From the NCBI GenBank assembly GCA_028583605.1, contig CM053333.1, forward strand, positions 10,076,638-10,140,637: a stretch of DNA of 64,000 bases, in the 5' to 3' direction. The notes below the pieces were generated by a model. It was not told where the DNA came from. It searched no databases and worked only from the letters and a program-made list of their open reading frames with translations. Source of the DNA: Dastarcus helophoroides (taxonomy: Eukaryota > Arthropoda > Insecta > Coleoptera > Bothrideridae). Positions 45,063 through 58,300 of this stretch are shown one piece after another. A program made the position numbers and the translations under genes. Each line of letters starts with the position of its first letter. Within the stretch, counting starts at the first letter, position 1.

Positions 45063-46240
45063 TTAAATAAAAAATAAAATTTCAAAGTTAAACTTAATTT
45101 TAAAATCACGTAAAATGTGTGGTTGCTAACTTAAGTAATTCCAATTTCGCTTTATTGTGGAAATCATATAGGTATTAAAAAGTATATGGTTGGAATCCTA
45201 TCGGACGTTCTTACAACTGGTCTTGTCTTAGGCTCTTACCAAAGACGTTGATTAAATGTCAACGCCAAAGACAAGATTGTTGAGACATCAACGCCACCTT
45301 TTGCTATTTCTAGGAACAAAACGACCTACTTGCGCAGGTGAATTACAGTTCCGACATCCTGGCTCTTAACTAACCCATTAATTAATAATACAAACTAACT
45401 TCTAGCTACCACCCATGACTTCGTCAGCGAAGTGGAATGAATAACCGCAATGCAACAGATTGGGAATTTCAAAACCATTTTACATTTAATTTTCCATTCA
45501 TTTCGATTTAAACTGTAAGCGAGTAGCTTAATATTACTGAAATCGATAATACAGATGTCTACTTTTATGATAATAGCACGGAAACCTAAGAGATGCCGCT
45601 GTCAACAGAAAGATCATAGAGTTGACCTATGGAGTTGGAACTGTTTAACTTTCTGCTTTCTACACGATTGTTTACATTCTATAAAAAAGTTACTTAAGCT
45701 TTCTGGCCATAAGTTTGGTATAAAAAGAAGCCTACTTGCTATTTCGCATCGCAAGGAATATCTATCTATACAAATTTTCGTCAAAATTGCTTCATTAATT
45801 GAATGGACAAACAAACAAATACACTTTCGCATTTATGTATCAGAATAATTCGTTCTCCTTTTTTTCTGTTGTCTTGTTAAAGCGTTGAGTTATAAATAGC
45901 ATTTTTCACTCAACGGTTAAAGTGAAGAAATAATGGAAAATTTCAAGGAAAAATAAAAACGGCATTTAAAATAAAATTATATTTTTGTATAAGTAAAATT
46001 GATTTCCTAAGATCATACATCCATATTAGTAACATAACGAATATTCGTGCCATATAGCTTTCCTACGTGAAAATTTCACGCTAAATAACGGCAATCTAAT
46101 GCATTCACTTCTTACTTGAATATTCGTTACATTCCCAATTCACACGCATTTCTATTGACACATTAATTTAAATAAATATATTTACAATACGTCTTTGATT
46201 TAAAAGTATTATCGATTTTATCACTGCATCCCCACCAACT
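45063..46240. other. Intergenic DNA, no gene recognised
   Basis: Between the LINE and the trehalase 3' exon. A 97-residue plus-strand frame at 45555-45848 overlaps a minus-strand frame, and neither matches a known family. The right part presumably holds the trehalase 3' UTR; no clear AATAAA on the minus strand was found. Confidence 0.45.
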
Positions 46241-46352
46241 TTATCGAGCGGCTTTATCCTGGGTCATGTTATCGAGCGGTGTGTATTTGATTTTAGAACG
46301 ACTTACACCCTTTGTGGACTGTTGAGCGCCACGTCTTTTGTATATGCAAACT
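46241..46352 (-). CDS. Treh: Trehalase distal last exon (cytoplasmic tail)
   Basis: The acceptor TTTTTTCAG precedes 46352. One base completes Gly, then 36 codons from VCIYKRRGAQQ to QDKAAR and TAA at 46241-46243. The tail begins with a stop-transfer-like KRR right after the membrane segment. The link over 14.2 kb rests on phase, a good acceptor and tail character. Confidence 0.75.
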
Positions 46353-49300
46353 CTGAAAAAAGAGGAAACGTTAATCAACCCACTGATTGAAACTAGAAAC
46401 GAAGTTTTATTAATACTAACAAAATTAAAGGAAACTGGACGTTTGGGCTTTTAATTGTATTTGCCAAAAATTGATAAATCAAATATTGTTATTAAGTGTC
46501 CCTGTTTGCTGAGTAGTCCTTGTATATCGCTAAGCATGACTAATTGAAAATTAATTAAAAAATTGCAAAATTAAATTCGTTTGTTTGCTTGTATATTGGT
46601 ATACTACTCTGGATTAAACGAATTTAATTTTTTTAAAGTAGATACACTAGGATTTTTTTGAAAAAAAAATGGAATTTCCAACTCAAAGTCAACAACTTGG
46701 AAAAAAAAAGAAAACCCTTCGATGAAGACAAAAAGTTTCAAATCAGAATATTGAACAAAATATCACCTTTTTGATAAAAATTGGAGTTTTAGCAAATTTT
46801 TGAGTTTACAGTTGAAACTTTGAACTGTAAACCCTTCGGAAAAAATCAAAATCTTAGGAAAAAAACTTGAATTTAATTAATGTAACTTAGAACTTGTAGC
46901 GTACCTTTTAGGAATAATGTATCGGCGTAAAAAGTATTAGCATTACGTCCTAATGACCTTATTGTCATTGGGATTTTACGATATTTCTGCTGTTTTGAGA
47001 AAAGTAATTACCCCGAAAGGCCATTGACATTATTTCTAGAAGACGTCAGAACCCCCACTTTTAGGAAAGTGGAGAAGAAAAATTCAACGATGAATTAAGG
47101 AGTTCTGTTCGGGTTTTCAATGTGGTTAGTTCATTTTTGTTATTATTCCTAGTTAATATAATGTTTAAAATATAATGTGGTTTTTGTGTTCTAATCGAAC
47201 CAACATCGCTACAAACTTTAAGAAAGAAATCTAAATTTCGATATTAAATAACATTCTGAAAAAAATGAAGATTTCCAGAAAAGGCCAACATTTAGAAAGA
47301 AAATTTCCCATTTATAAACATTTTCAAATCTAAATTCAGCTAAAAGAAAACAACAAAAATTTTCAAAAGTCAAAATGTTAGGTCAAAAATTAAGAAATAA
47401 CAAAACTAAATGAGTACACTAGAAGCAAATCTGTATTTGCAAAATTTTCGAAAACTGTGTTTTGCATATAAATATTACAACTCCTATTACTATCTCCACA
47501 AAAAGTCAGAAACAAAGAGCAATATTTGCTGAAAAAAATACATCGCCAGAATTTGTATTTCCATTTTTTACTTGTATTAAACTGTATTTTCAATAGTTTT
47601 TTAAATTTTTTGGGAAAATTAACAAATTTGGAAGAAAAAAAGTTGTTCTAACCACAGTACTACATACTTATCACGTAAAAATATGGCTACTTAAAAAGCT
47701 ACGCTGAATCATGAGATACAGGTTTTTTGATGATAACTCAAAATTATTTAGAAGTTTAATACAGAGTTTTGCTTCTAGTGGACTCAAATATTGAAAGTGC
47801 AAGCAAGAAAAATTTTGAGGAAGAAATTCAAAATTTCTAAACTAAAGGAGGAAATTTAGAAAACAGTCACACAGTGTGTAAAAGGTTGAAAATTCTAGTT
47901 AAATTTTCTAAAAAAACGTAAGAAGTGAAAGCTGAAACCCAAAATTTCGGAAAATTTCGATGATTATGTATAATTTACGGAATAATTCTAAGAACACATT
48001 TAAGTTAAAAATGTAAGAGAAAACTTAAATCTTATAGGTTTAAAGCCTAAAATTTGTAAACATATATTTAGAAAAAGCCAAAATAAAATAGTCGAAAACT
48101 TAGAAATGATGTATATCAAAAAAGAAGTCATTTTTAATTCCAAAGTCGAATTAAAAAAAAAATACTGCAAATCTCGCGGGAACTCGCATGATTTACACGC
48201 AGGAGTATTCCTGCAAAAATCATACGGGATTTCTCATCCTTAGTTTCAATGAATTTACAGATTAAACCTCATATCTAAATTTGTTCACGAAAATAGTGTT
48301 GATCAGGCCTCTATACTAGCACCCAATTAAATATTGGTTGATTTTTTTAATGTTTGCCTATATTTTATTTAAATCTAAGACAGCCAGCGCGGATATTTAC
48401 GGGTTTTCATTGCGGCGTAATATTAACCCATTGATAATTTGCTAACAAACCGCCAATTTTCTAAAATAATGGAGCGTTCGATTGAAAACTGAAATTACTA
48501 TTTAAACAAACAAGCATAATTACCGGCAAATTAACGATATGTGTTGCGATGAAGGACACCGCATAATTGACGTTAAGAATACATAAAAACGATCCTGTTT
48601 TAATTTTAACGAGCACACCTTTAGCTGACTTAATCCGGTAACAATACTAGAAATAATTTGTGTTTACACTCTGTTGCATTCGCTTTTATTGCTTACTGAT
48701 ACAGAGCTTAGTGTCACGAACGTTGTTACGATAAATTTATAATGTTTGTGCAAGAATTAAACTCCTGACAAAATATTTGTCACGACTTAGATATTATTGT
48801 TAAAACAGTGCAGTGTGTTTGTATTCTAGAAAGTATTTAACAATGACGATCTCGCAGTTTTAGGAAGCGATTTCCCGGAGAGGGAAAATTTCCAAAGGAA
48901 GATAATCAAGTAAAACATAGTCATGTAAAAAGTTAAACAAAATGGAGTACTTCCGATTTCACAATATCTGACGCACAATAAGGCAATTAACATGGAACTC
49001 CCACGCAGTTAGAGAGATCACACCGGAAAAGGTATGTTACATTTTAAATTATCTCATCAGAATTTATTACAACAAACGATCCATAATTAAACGAACAAAA
49101 TACTTGAATTCGTCTTGAAGAAGGAACTATCGCTTCCAAAATTGACTGATTTGATTAAATCTGATACCGTGGAAGGGAAAGTTGCAATTAATCATACGAG
49201 GTCTGGCAGAAAAGTAATAAGACATAAGACTGATATTTTATTTATTAAAGTTTTTATTGTTCGCAAACATCAATGTTATCCCCTTTAAACTAGTTCCGTT

Positions 49301-52300
49301 GGGCAGCTATACACCGACGGAGACGTTGTTCCCAATTTTGGTAGCAGCAGTCTTCAACCGGTATGGTCTTCAGTATGTCCGTTACACTATTTTGGAGGTT
49401 GTCGACAGTCCCCAAATGACGTCCTTTGAGTACATGTTTCAAATTAGAAATAAGTCACAGGGACTGAGGTCAGCTGAGTAGGGCGGCTAGGAAGCCACAG
49501 GAATGCCTTTTTAGGTAAAAAATTCTGTGACGGAGAGGGCAGTGTGACATGGGGCGTTATCATGATAAAGCATCCATTTGTCTGCAATCTCTGGTCTCCG
49601 CGCATGACCGTTTTTCTGAATTTGTCAAGGACGTCTTTATAAAAAACTTGGTTGACAAGTTGTCCGGCTAAAGAGGAACAAATTCTTTGTGGACGATTCC
49701 CCTTCTGTAAAAAACAAATCAGCATTAATTTGATCTTGGATTTACTCATTCGAGTTTTCTTTGGTCGAGGAGAGTTCGCAGTGTGCCACTCCTGAGTTTG
49801 CCTCTTGGTTTCAGGATCGTATTCAAAAATCCAGGATTCATCACCTGTCATCACACGACTAAAGAAATCTTGTTCATTGGCAATTCTGTCAAGAAGATCT
49901 TGATCTTCTTGACAAGTGTCTTGACATTTTTCTGCTCAATTGTGAGGTTTTTTGGCTCCATTTTATTGAAATACAAATCTAAAACTAAGAAAGATAAAAA
50001 ACACAACAAAGTAGCTCTAACACGTTTCGACAGCCAAGCTATCATCTTCAGATAGATTTGTATTTCAATTTTTGAAGATAACCAAGGACCAGTCCGTTCC
50101 ACCAAAATTATGGCACCATTTTGGCACAGACCTTTCGCATGTGCCAATGTTCCGTCAAAATTTGATGAACGTTAAATCTGTTTAAATTTAGTTGTTCACT
50201 CAACATTCTTACTGTTAAACGACGGTCTGATCTCACAAGAGTGTTCATCCGTTCGATGTTGTCGTTGGTTTTCGAAGTTGAAGGCCTTCCTGAACGGTGT
50301 TCATCTTCAATGTGTTCAAAAATGCTTTGTGCCAGCGAAACACTTGAGTTCGGGATAACGAATGTTCCCCATAGACTTGTTTTAACTTTTCAAACGTCAC
50401 ACTTGTCGATTCTACCAGCTTAACACAACATTTAATGGCATAACGTTGCTCCAAATTTCGCTGTTCTATTTTGCGTGACGCACAACCAAAACAAAACTTC
50501 ACTAATAGCACAAAAATCAGGTCGTTACCGGACGGAGTTGAACCCCGCATTGAGCTATGGGAGGATACTGATACACGTGCTCTATCACTGACAACAGCGT
50601 AGAGTTACCAGAGCGCTTGCAGTGGTGCCAGTCTCATAAGTTTTCTGCCATACCTCGTATTAATCACTTTGCGGAAGAAAGTATTATCGCTTCCAAAACG
50701 TAACAAATTCTGTTCCGATAATGTCGAAACTTCAAGATTAAAGTCAAAAGATCGAAGAACAAGAAACTTCGAGAAAAAACATTTCCTTATTTTTTTTTCA
50801 GAAATTTCGAATCTTGAGTTTATCGGCTAATTTCTAAATGTACATTAAAATTTTGAGAAAAAAACTCGAAAATTATAAAAAAATTCTTAGACATTCGGAG
50901 TTTAATGTCGAAATTAATTCGAAATTGAAATTTCGCAATGAAAGTCAAAATTTCGAATTTCACGTGGAAACTGAAGACAGAAAGAAGATCGAAAAAGTTT
51001 AAATTTCAAGTAAAAACTCTAAATTTCGAGAAAAAACTCAAACGTTTTTAAAAATCTTCGTTATTAACCCGAAGTGAAATGATGAAATAAAACAAATTTC
51101 GGAGTTAAAGTCGAAACTTTGAAATAAAGTCAAATGGTCGAGAAAAAGTCCAAATTTCGAGGAAAAAAACTCGAATTATTTATATTTTAAATTTCAGGAT
51201 TTCAGGATTAACATTTTGAAATGAAAGTCGAAACAGAACTTGAAGTCAAAATATTTTTTTAAGAACAATCCACTCGCTAGGATAACCCTATTATGCTTTG
51301 GACCACCGGAAGCGGGATGTGAAAATGAAGATAAATCATCAAGATCAAGAAAAAAGTCAAAATTTCGAGAAAACTCTGAAGTTCCATTTTTTTACAAATT
51401 TCGAGTTCAAAGTTAACATTTCGAAAATAATTGAAATTCAAAATCAAAGTTGAAAAATTCAGAGGCGATATCTTTAGTTTAAAATAGAAATGCCTAAATT
51501 TAAACCGACAATTTGAGATTAAAGTTAAAATATCTACATTAGAGTCCAAAAAAATTACAAAGATATTTTTTATAAACGTCGACTTTTTCTCAAGGTTTCC
51601 AATTCAAACTTTCACAAATATTTCTCTTTACATCTTGATATTAAAATTCAAATTTCGTGATTAAAATAGGAATATTGACAAAAAGTAGACAGCCATAAAA
51701 AATTAAAATATTTGGGTATTAATTTACTCAAGAAGGAAGTATCGCTCCCAAAATGCGTGATAGTACTTTAGCTGTAAAAGAAAGTATGATCACCAAATAA
51801 TTTGACAAATTTTTCACAAAAACAAACATCGCATCCGAAGCAAACAACACATCAGCTGTAAAAGTGGCATTAAATAATTTTAGTTTTTTTCTTGAAAAAG
51901 AGAGCGCGGCACCTGAAATACTAATTTCTAATAAATGACTGAAAAAGGTCAAAACAGTTTCATTATTTTTCATGACTTTACTATATCAATGACAAAAAAA
52001 ACGGTCTCGTGTTGCATAAAATATTTTTTTCAGTTTTAGCATGGTTTTCGTTCAAAAGAACCTAGCTAGAATTAGTCTTCTTTCAACAGAACCCAATGAA
52101 ATTTGCTAAGGACGCAATGAACAGTAATAAATAAATATCAATTTACTCCCAAATTTATATTTTAATCTTTTTCCAATGTATGACCATTTTAGGTAATCCA
52201 CCATGGACGAAGAAGAATTTTTGCAATATTTGTTACAGTAGAAGATGACACAGCTTTATGGGGAAGTCTTTCCAAATCAAATTATTTAGAAATCTTGGGA

Positions 52301-55300
52301 AAAGTTTGGCCAAGTTAGATAAATAAGGAACTAACTCGAAGATTTACAAATTTCATATTTTTATATTCTTTAGATAGAAAAACCGAACAAAATCAACTTT
52401 TTCAACACCCGTTTAACATTAGAATTTTTTGTTGTAAACCACAACATGCTGCGGTTTATTAGACGCGATCCAAATGATTGCAAAATAATGTGATAAATTT
52501 TACAAAGCGTTCAAAAAATTATAATTATCAAAAAATAACACCATGTATGGAAGTGTGAAGCGTTAATCGTTAGTTAAACTTCCATGCATGATTTACTTCT
52601 TGAAGATTAAAACATTAAGTGTATTCAGCTTCTCTGACAAAAACAAAAAGTTTATTAGTGAATAATGAAAAACCTCTACCACTTTTTTAACACTAACGTA
52701 ATTTCATAATAGTAATTTGTTTTCGTTGTCAGTGTTGCCAAATAAAGTGACTAATCCGTGTATTAAATACGTGAACATTTTAAAACATTAGCTTGTCAAA
52801 TTAAAGCAAACTGTATGACTGAACCTTGCACACAATTTCCTTAAATAAAAACGATGAAATCCCTACCCCAGGTAACAATTTTTTGAATTGGTATAATTTA
52901 ACCACAGATTAGTTATTTTGCTGAAAAAGCGAGCCAGATAAAAGTAAGTTGAAGAAGGGTCCCAGTACAGGTAAGTAAAATGCTTCGGAGCCTCGATCAA
53001 TTAAAACGAGAACTATCGCAGACGTAAAAGGTTCAATAATTATCAGAGTATATGAATTTCACAATATGAAGAATTCGTCGTTATAACTCATTTTTAAACT
53101 AGGCACGTATTTGGAAAGAGACCCTGCCTTCTTCAGTGGAAGAGCAGACTGAAGATAAACTAACCAAGAGAGAAAATAAAAATTCGAAATAACGCGAATT
53201 TTGAGAAAAAAAAATTCCGGAAGTAGGAAAGACAGAATTGTGACCTAAAGTCTAAAGTGTAGGAAAATGAGAATTTTAAATAATAAGTCAAAATTTTCAG
53301 AATGTCAAATTAAAGAAAGTAAAAATATTCGGAAATAACTGAATATTGAGAAAAATCGCAACATTTGAAGGCAGTCCTCCCCAAGCATATGTTAAGAGAC
53401 CTAATTTTGAGACATAAGTTGAAATGTTGATAAAAACAAACGAGGAAGGGGGTCCGTTAGAAAAAAAAACATTCGAATTTTCAAGAAAACGTCAAACAAA
53501 ACAGAACCGAAAAAAGTCGAAATTTTGACATATGATAATGTTGAAATCCAAGGAATTAAAAAAATTTAACTTTGAACGAAAAGTCGAAAATTTCACGAAA
53601 ACAGTCTACAGTTTTAAAAAAAAATGTCTAAAATTCGAGTAAAATATCGAAATTTCCAGAAAAGTGCAATTTTGAGAGAGAAAAGACGAATTTGCAAGAA
53701 AAAGGCGAATTTTGAGAGAAGAGCCAACATTTCGAAAAAATATTGTTGTTAAAATTTTCATTAAGTCGATTAAACAAACTCTAATTTTCAGAAAAAACCA
53801 GATTTGGAAAAATATGGCGAAATGAAAAAAGGACGAAATTATAAAAAATAGAATTTCGAGAAAGACGAAGGCAAAAATTCTCGAAGAAAGTCAAAGCTTA
53901 ATAAAAGTTTCGAAATAATCCCGACATTTCCAAAAATGGCGAATTTGAGAAAAGATCAATTTTGAAAGCAAAACGTAATTCGTGAAAATTGAAAAAATAT
54001 CAAATTTTTCGGAATAATCTCGACATTTCCAAAAACTAGGCACCACGTATTTGGGAAGAGACCCCGTCTTCTTCAGTAGAAGAACAGACTGAAGATAAAC
54101 TAATGAAGAGAGAAAATAAAAATGTCGAAATAACGCTAATTTTGAGAAAAAATTTCCGGAAGTAGGAAAGACAGAATTGTGACCTAAAGTCTAAATTGTA
54201 GAAAAATGAGAATTTTAAATAATAAGTCAAAATTTTTAGAATGTCAAATTAAAGAAAGTAAAAATATTCGGAAATAACTGAATTTTGAGAAAAATCGCAA
54301 AATATGAAGACAGTCCTCCCCAAGCATATATTAAGAGACCTAATTTTGAGACATAAGTTGAAATGTTAATAAAAAACAAAGAAGGAAAGGGGTCTGTTAG
54401 AAAAAAAAACCTTCGAATTTTCAAGAAAACGTCAAACAAAACAGAACCGAAAAAAGTCGAAATTTTGACATATGATAATGTTGAAATCTAAGAAAATTGA
54501 ATTAAAAAAATCTAACTTTGAACGAAAAGTCGAAAATCTCACGAAAACAGTCTACAGTTTTAAGAAAAAATGTCAGAAATTCGAGCAAAAAATCGAAATT
54601 TCCAGAAAAGTGCAATTTTGAGAGAAAAAAGACGAATTTTCAAGAAAAAGGCGAATTTTGAGAGAAGAGCCAACATTTCGAAAAAAAGATAACCTAACGA
54701 AGAAATTTATTAAACTAAATAGAAACAAAATTAAATTCCTTTTTGTCATATTGTCACAACATTTTTTTAGGAAACTATTCCAAGACCTTCGAGAAAAAAT
54801 AAAAATTTCGAAATAACGCGAATTTTGAGAAAACATTTCCGGAAGTAGGAAAAACAGAATTGTGACCTAAAGTCTAAATTGTACAAAATAGAGAATTTTA
54901 AATAATAAATCAAAATTTTTCGAATGTCAAATTAAGGAAAGTAAAAATATTCGGAAATAACTGAATTTTGAGAAAAATCGCAAAATTTGAAGACAAAAAA
55001 AAATTCGAAATTTCCCGGACAAAGCCAAATTTTGATAAAATGTAGATTTTAGGAATAGAAACAAAATTTCCAGAAAATTGAGGAAAAGATCGAAATTTCC
55101 GGAAACAACAAAGGTCGAATTGTGAAATAACGTCGAAATTTCAAGAAAAAGGAAGATTTTGGAAAGCAAATTTGATTTAAAAACGTCGAAAGCTTGATAA
55201 AGATCGCCATATTTTGAAAAACCAAAAGAAATTTGAAATATAAACGTCAAGAGATTTCGAAAGTCAAAATTTCCAGAGAAAGGTTGAAATTTAGAGAAAA

Positions 55301-58300
55301 ATGTCGAAATTTCCAGAAAAAAGTCAAATTTTGAAAATATAGACGAAATATCAAGGAAACGAATTTTGAGGAAAATTCGAAGATTTCGGAAAGACGAATT
55401 AAAAAAAAATCGAAATTTCGGAGGATATTACGAATTTTAAAAATCAAAATTTCGAAGAAATGAGTCCTCTCGCCTTAACATATGTATGCATGAGCCCAAG
55501 GTTAACAAGCGCCCCCCACCCTCCTCCTTCAAGCACATAATAGAAAAGATCGAATTTTGAGACAAAAGTTGAAATTTTGATAAAAAAAAAGGGAAGAACG
55601 GGGTCTGTTAGAAAAAAAAAAACATTCGAATTTTTAGGAAAGACGTCAAATAAAACAGAATCAAAAAAAAGTCGAAATTTTGATAATAATCTTGAAACCT
55701 AAGATAATTGAATTAAAAAATATCGAAACTTTGAAACAAAAGTTGAAAATGTCACGAAGTCTTTAGTTTTAAGCAAAAAAAAGTCGAAATTTCGAGTAAA
55801 AAATCGAAAGTTAAAGAAAAATGCAATTTTGAGAGAAAAAAGCCGAATTTTCAAGAAAAAGGCGAATTTTAAGAAAAAGGCAAATTTTGAGAAAAGAGCA
55901 AACATTTCAAAAAAAACGGATGTTAAAATTTTCATTACGTCGATTAAACAAACTCTAATTTTCAGAAAAAGCTGAATTTGGAGAAACATGGCGAAATCAA
56001 AAGGGGAAAATTTTAAAAAAATAGAAATTTTAAGAAAAAGACGTTTTGAAAAAATAATCAAAATTCTACGAAGGCGAAAATTCCCGAAAGAAATCAAATT
56101 TTTGATACAATAATTTCAATATTTCCAAAAATGGCGAATTTGAGGAAAAAGTGGAAATTTCAAAGAAAAAGTCGAAATTTCCAAATTCGGAAAAGATTAA
56201 TTTGGAAAGGAAAACGAAATTCCGCGAAAACGGAGAGTTTTTAGAAACAAGTTGAAATTTTTAGAATTTCAATTTAGAAAAAAGTACGAATTTAGAGAAA
56301 ATGGTCGAAATTTCGAGAAAATTGAAAAAATGTCAAGTTTCGAATTAATTTCGAATTTCTCAAAATAGCGAATTTGATAAAAAAGTGGAAATTTTGAAGA
56401 AAAGTTAAAATTTCCAAAATCGGAAAAGATCAATTTTGAAATGAAAACGAAATTCCGTGAAAAAGGAGACTTTCAGAAGCAAGTCAAAATTTTCAGAAGC
56501 TGAATTTAAAAATAAAGTTGAAATTTTTAAAAACTGAACATACCTGAAAAACAAAGAGTTGAAATTTATAGAAAATCGTCGAAATTTCGAGAAAATTAAA
56601 AAAAACATCAATAAGTTTCGGAATAATTTCGACATTTCCAAAAATGGCGAATTTGAGAAAAAAGTGGAAATTGCGAAGAAAAGTCGAAACTTCCAAAATT
56701 TCGAAGAAAAGTCGAAACTTCCAAAATCGGAAAAGATTAATCTTAAAATGGAAACGAAATTTTTGAAATCTTTTAAAAAACAAATCGAAATTTTTAGAAT
56801 CTGAATTTAAAAAAACTTGAAATTTTCAAAAAGCTGAAAAATAAAAGGAGTTGATATTTGGAGAAAATCGTCGAAATTTCGAGAAAATTGAAAAACATTA
56901 ATAAGTTTCGGAATAATCTCGACATTTCCAAAAATGGCGAATTTGAAACAAACGTGGAAATTTCGCAGAAAAAGTCGAAATTTCCAAAAACGGAAAAAAT
57001 CAACTTTGAAATGAAAACGAAATTCTGTAAAAAAGAAAAACTTTAAGAAACAAGTCGAAATTTTTAGAATCTAAATTTGAAAAAGTACTGAAAATACCTG
57101 AAAAAAAAACATCTAAAATTTGGAGAAAATGATCAAAATTTCGGAAAAATTGAAAAATATCAAAAATGAAAGTTTAAAATCTCGAGAAAACACAAAATTT
57201 CCAGGAAAAAACGTTTAAAACTAGACAAAATTTTAAAACAACAAAGAAATTTCATTAAAAGACGAATTTTGCAGAAAGCAGCAATTTTTGGAAAAAGACG
57301 AAATTTTGAAATAAAAGTTGAAGTTTTAAATAAAAAAGTTGAAGTTTTAAATAAAAAAGTTGAAGTTTCAAATAAAAAATCAAAAACTGAAATTTTCAAA
57401 GAAAAAAGGGCAAATTTTCGAAGAAAAGGCGAATATTAGGAAAACTGTCAAAATTTGGAAAAAACATCAGCAAGTCGATTAAAAACTGGAAAACTGTAAC
57501 AAAAAGAGTAGAATTTTGGGAAACATGGCAAAATCGACAAAAGAAAAATTTTGAAAAAGGTGTAAAAATTTGGAGAAAATGAAAGATATTTTAGGAAAAC
57601 AGTCCAGCTTTTACGAAAAAAAAGCGAAAATTATCGGAGAAAGTTAAATTTTGGGGAAAAAGGTAAAATTTTGAGAAAAGTCGAAATTTCGAGAAAAAAC
57701 TTAAAAATTTTCAAGATCAGCAAAGGTCAATTTTAAAACGGAATTCCGCGAAAAAGAAGCAATTTGAGAAACAAGTCGAAATTTTGAGAATTTGAATTTA
57801 AAAAAAAAGCAGAAATTTTCAAAAATTGGGTACGCGGAAAGAAATTGAAATTTAAAGACAATGGTCTAAATTGCGAGAAAACTAAAAAATATGAATCAAA
57901 AAGAGCAGAAATTTGGAAAAAAGTCAAATTTTTGGGGAAAACTTGATTAAAATCGGCATTTCTCGGAAAATTGTGAAAAAATGGGTAAATATTAAGAAAA
58001 TTTGAGAAAAAACTGCATCAAGCTGATCGTACAGGGTGTTAATTAACAAGTACGAAAAACTGCAGAACGTAATATGAAAATGTCTTTGCAACATTAAAGT
58101 AAAAAATTCATAAATTTTCATAAATTATCCCGTAATTCAGCAGATAAACCTTTTCTGAACATTGAATTTTGGAAGGTCTTAGCCCCTAATGGAAGGGGTT
58201 TCTAAGAAAAAAGCCTTTCCCAGATAATTTTTTAAACTTCGCCAAAACGGAAATTTCGAGAAAAAAAGACTTGAGTCTAAATCCTGAGATTAAAATCGAT

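Noticed and set aside
45555..45848. 97-residue plus-strand frame
   Set aside because: No known similarity and an equally long antisense frame; not enough to call a gene.
50510..50580. tRNA-like stretch with GGTTCAACTCC and TAGCTCAATG
   Set aside because: Too close together for A and B boxes, and inside the mariner 5' region.
53098..58000. Many 60-130-residue Phe/Lys/Ser-rich minus-strand frames
   Set aside because: Produced by the A-rich repeat array; composition and periodicity explain them.
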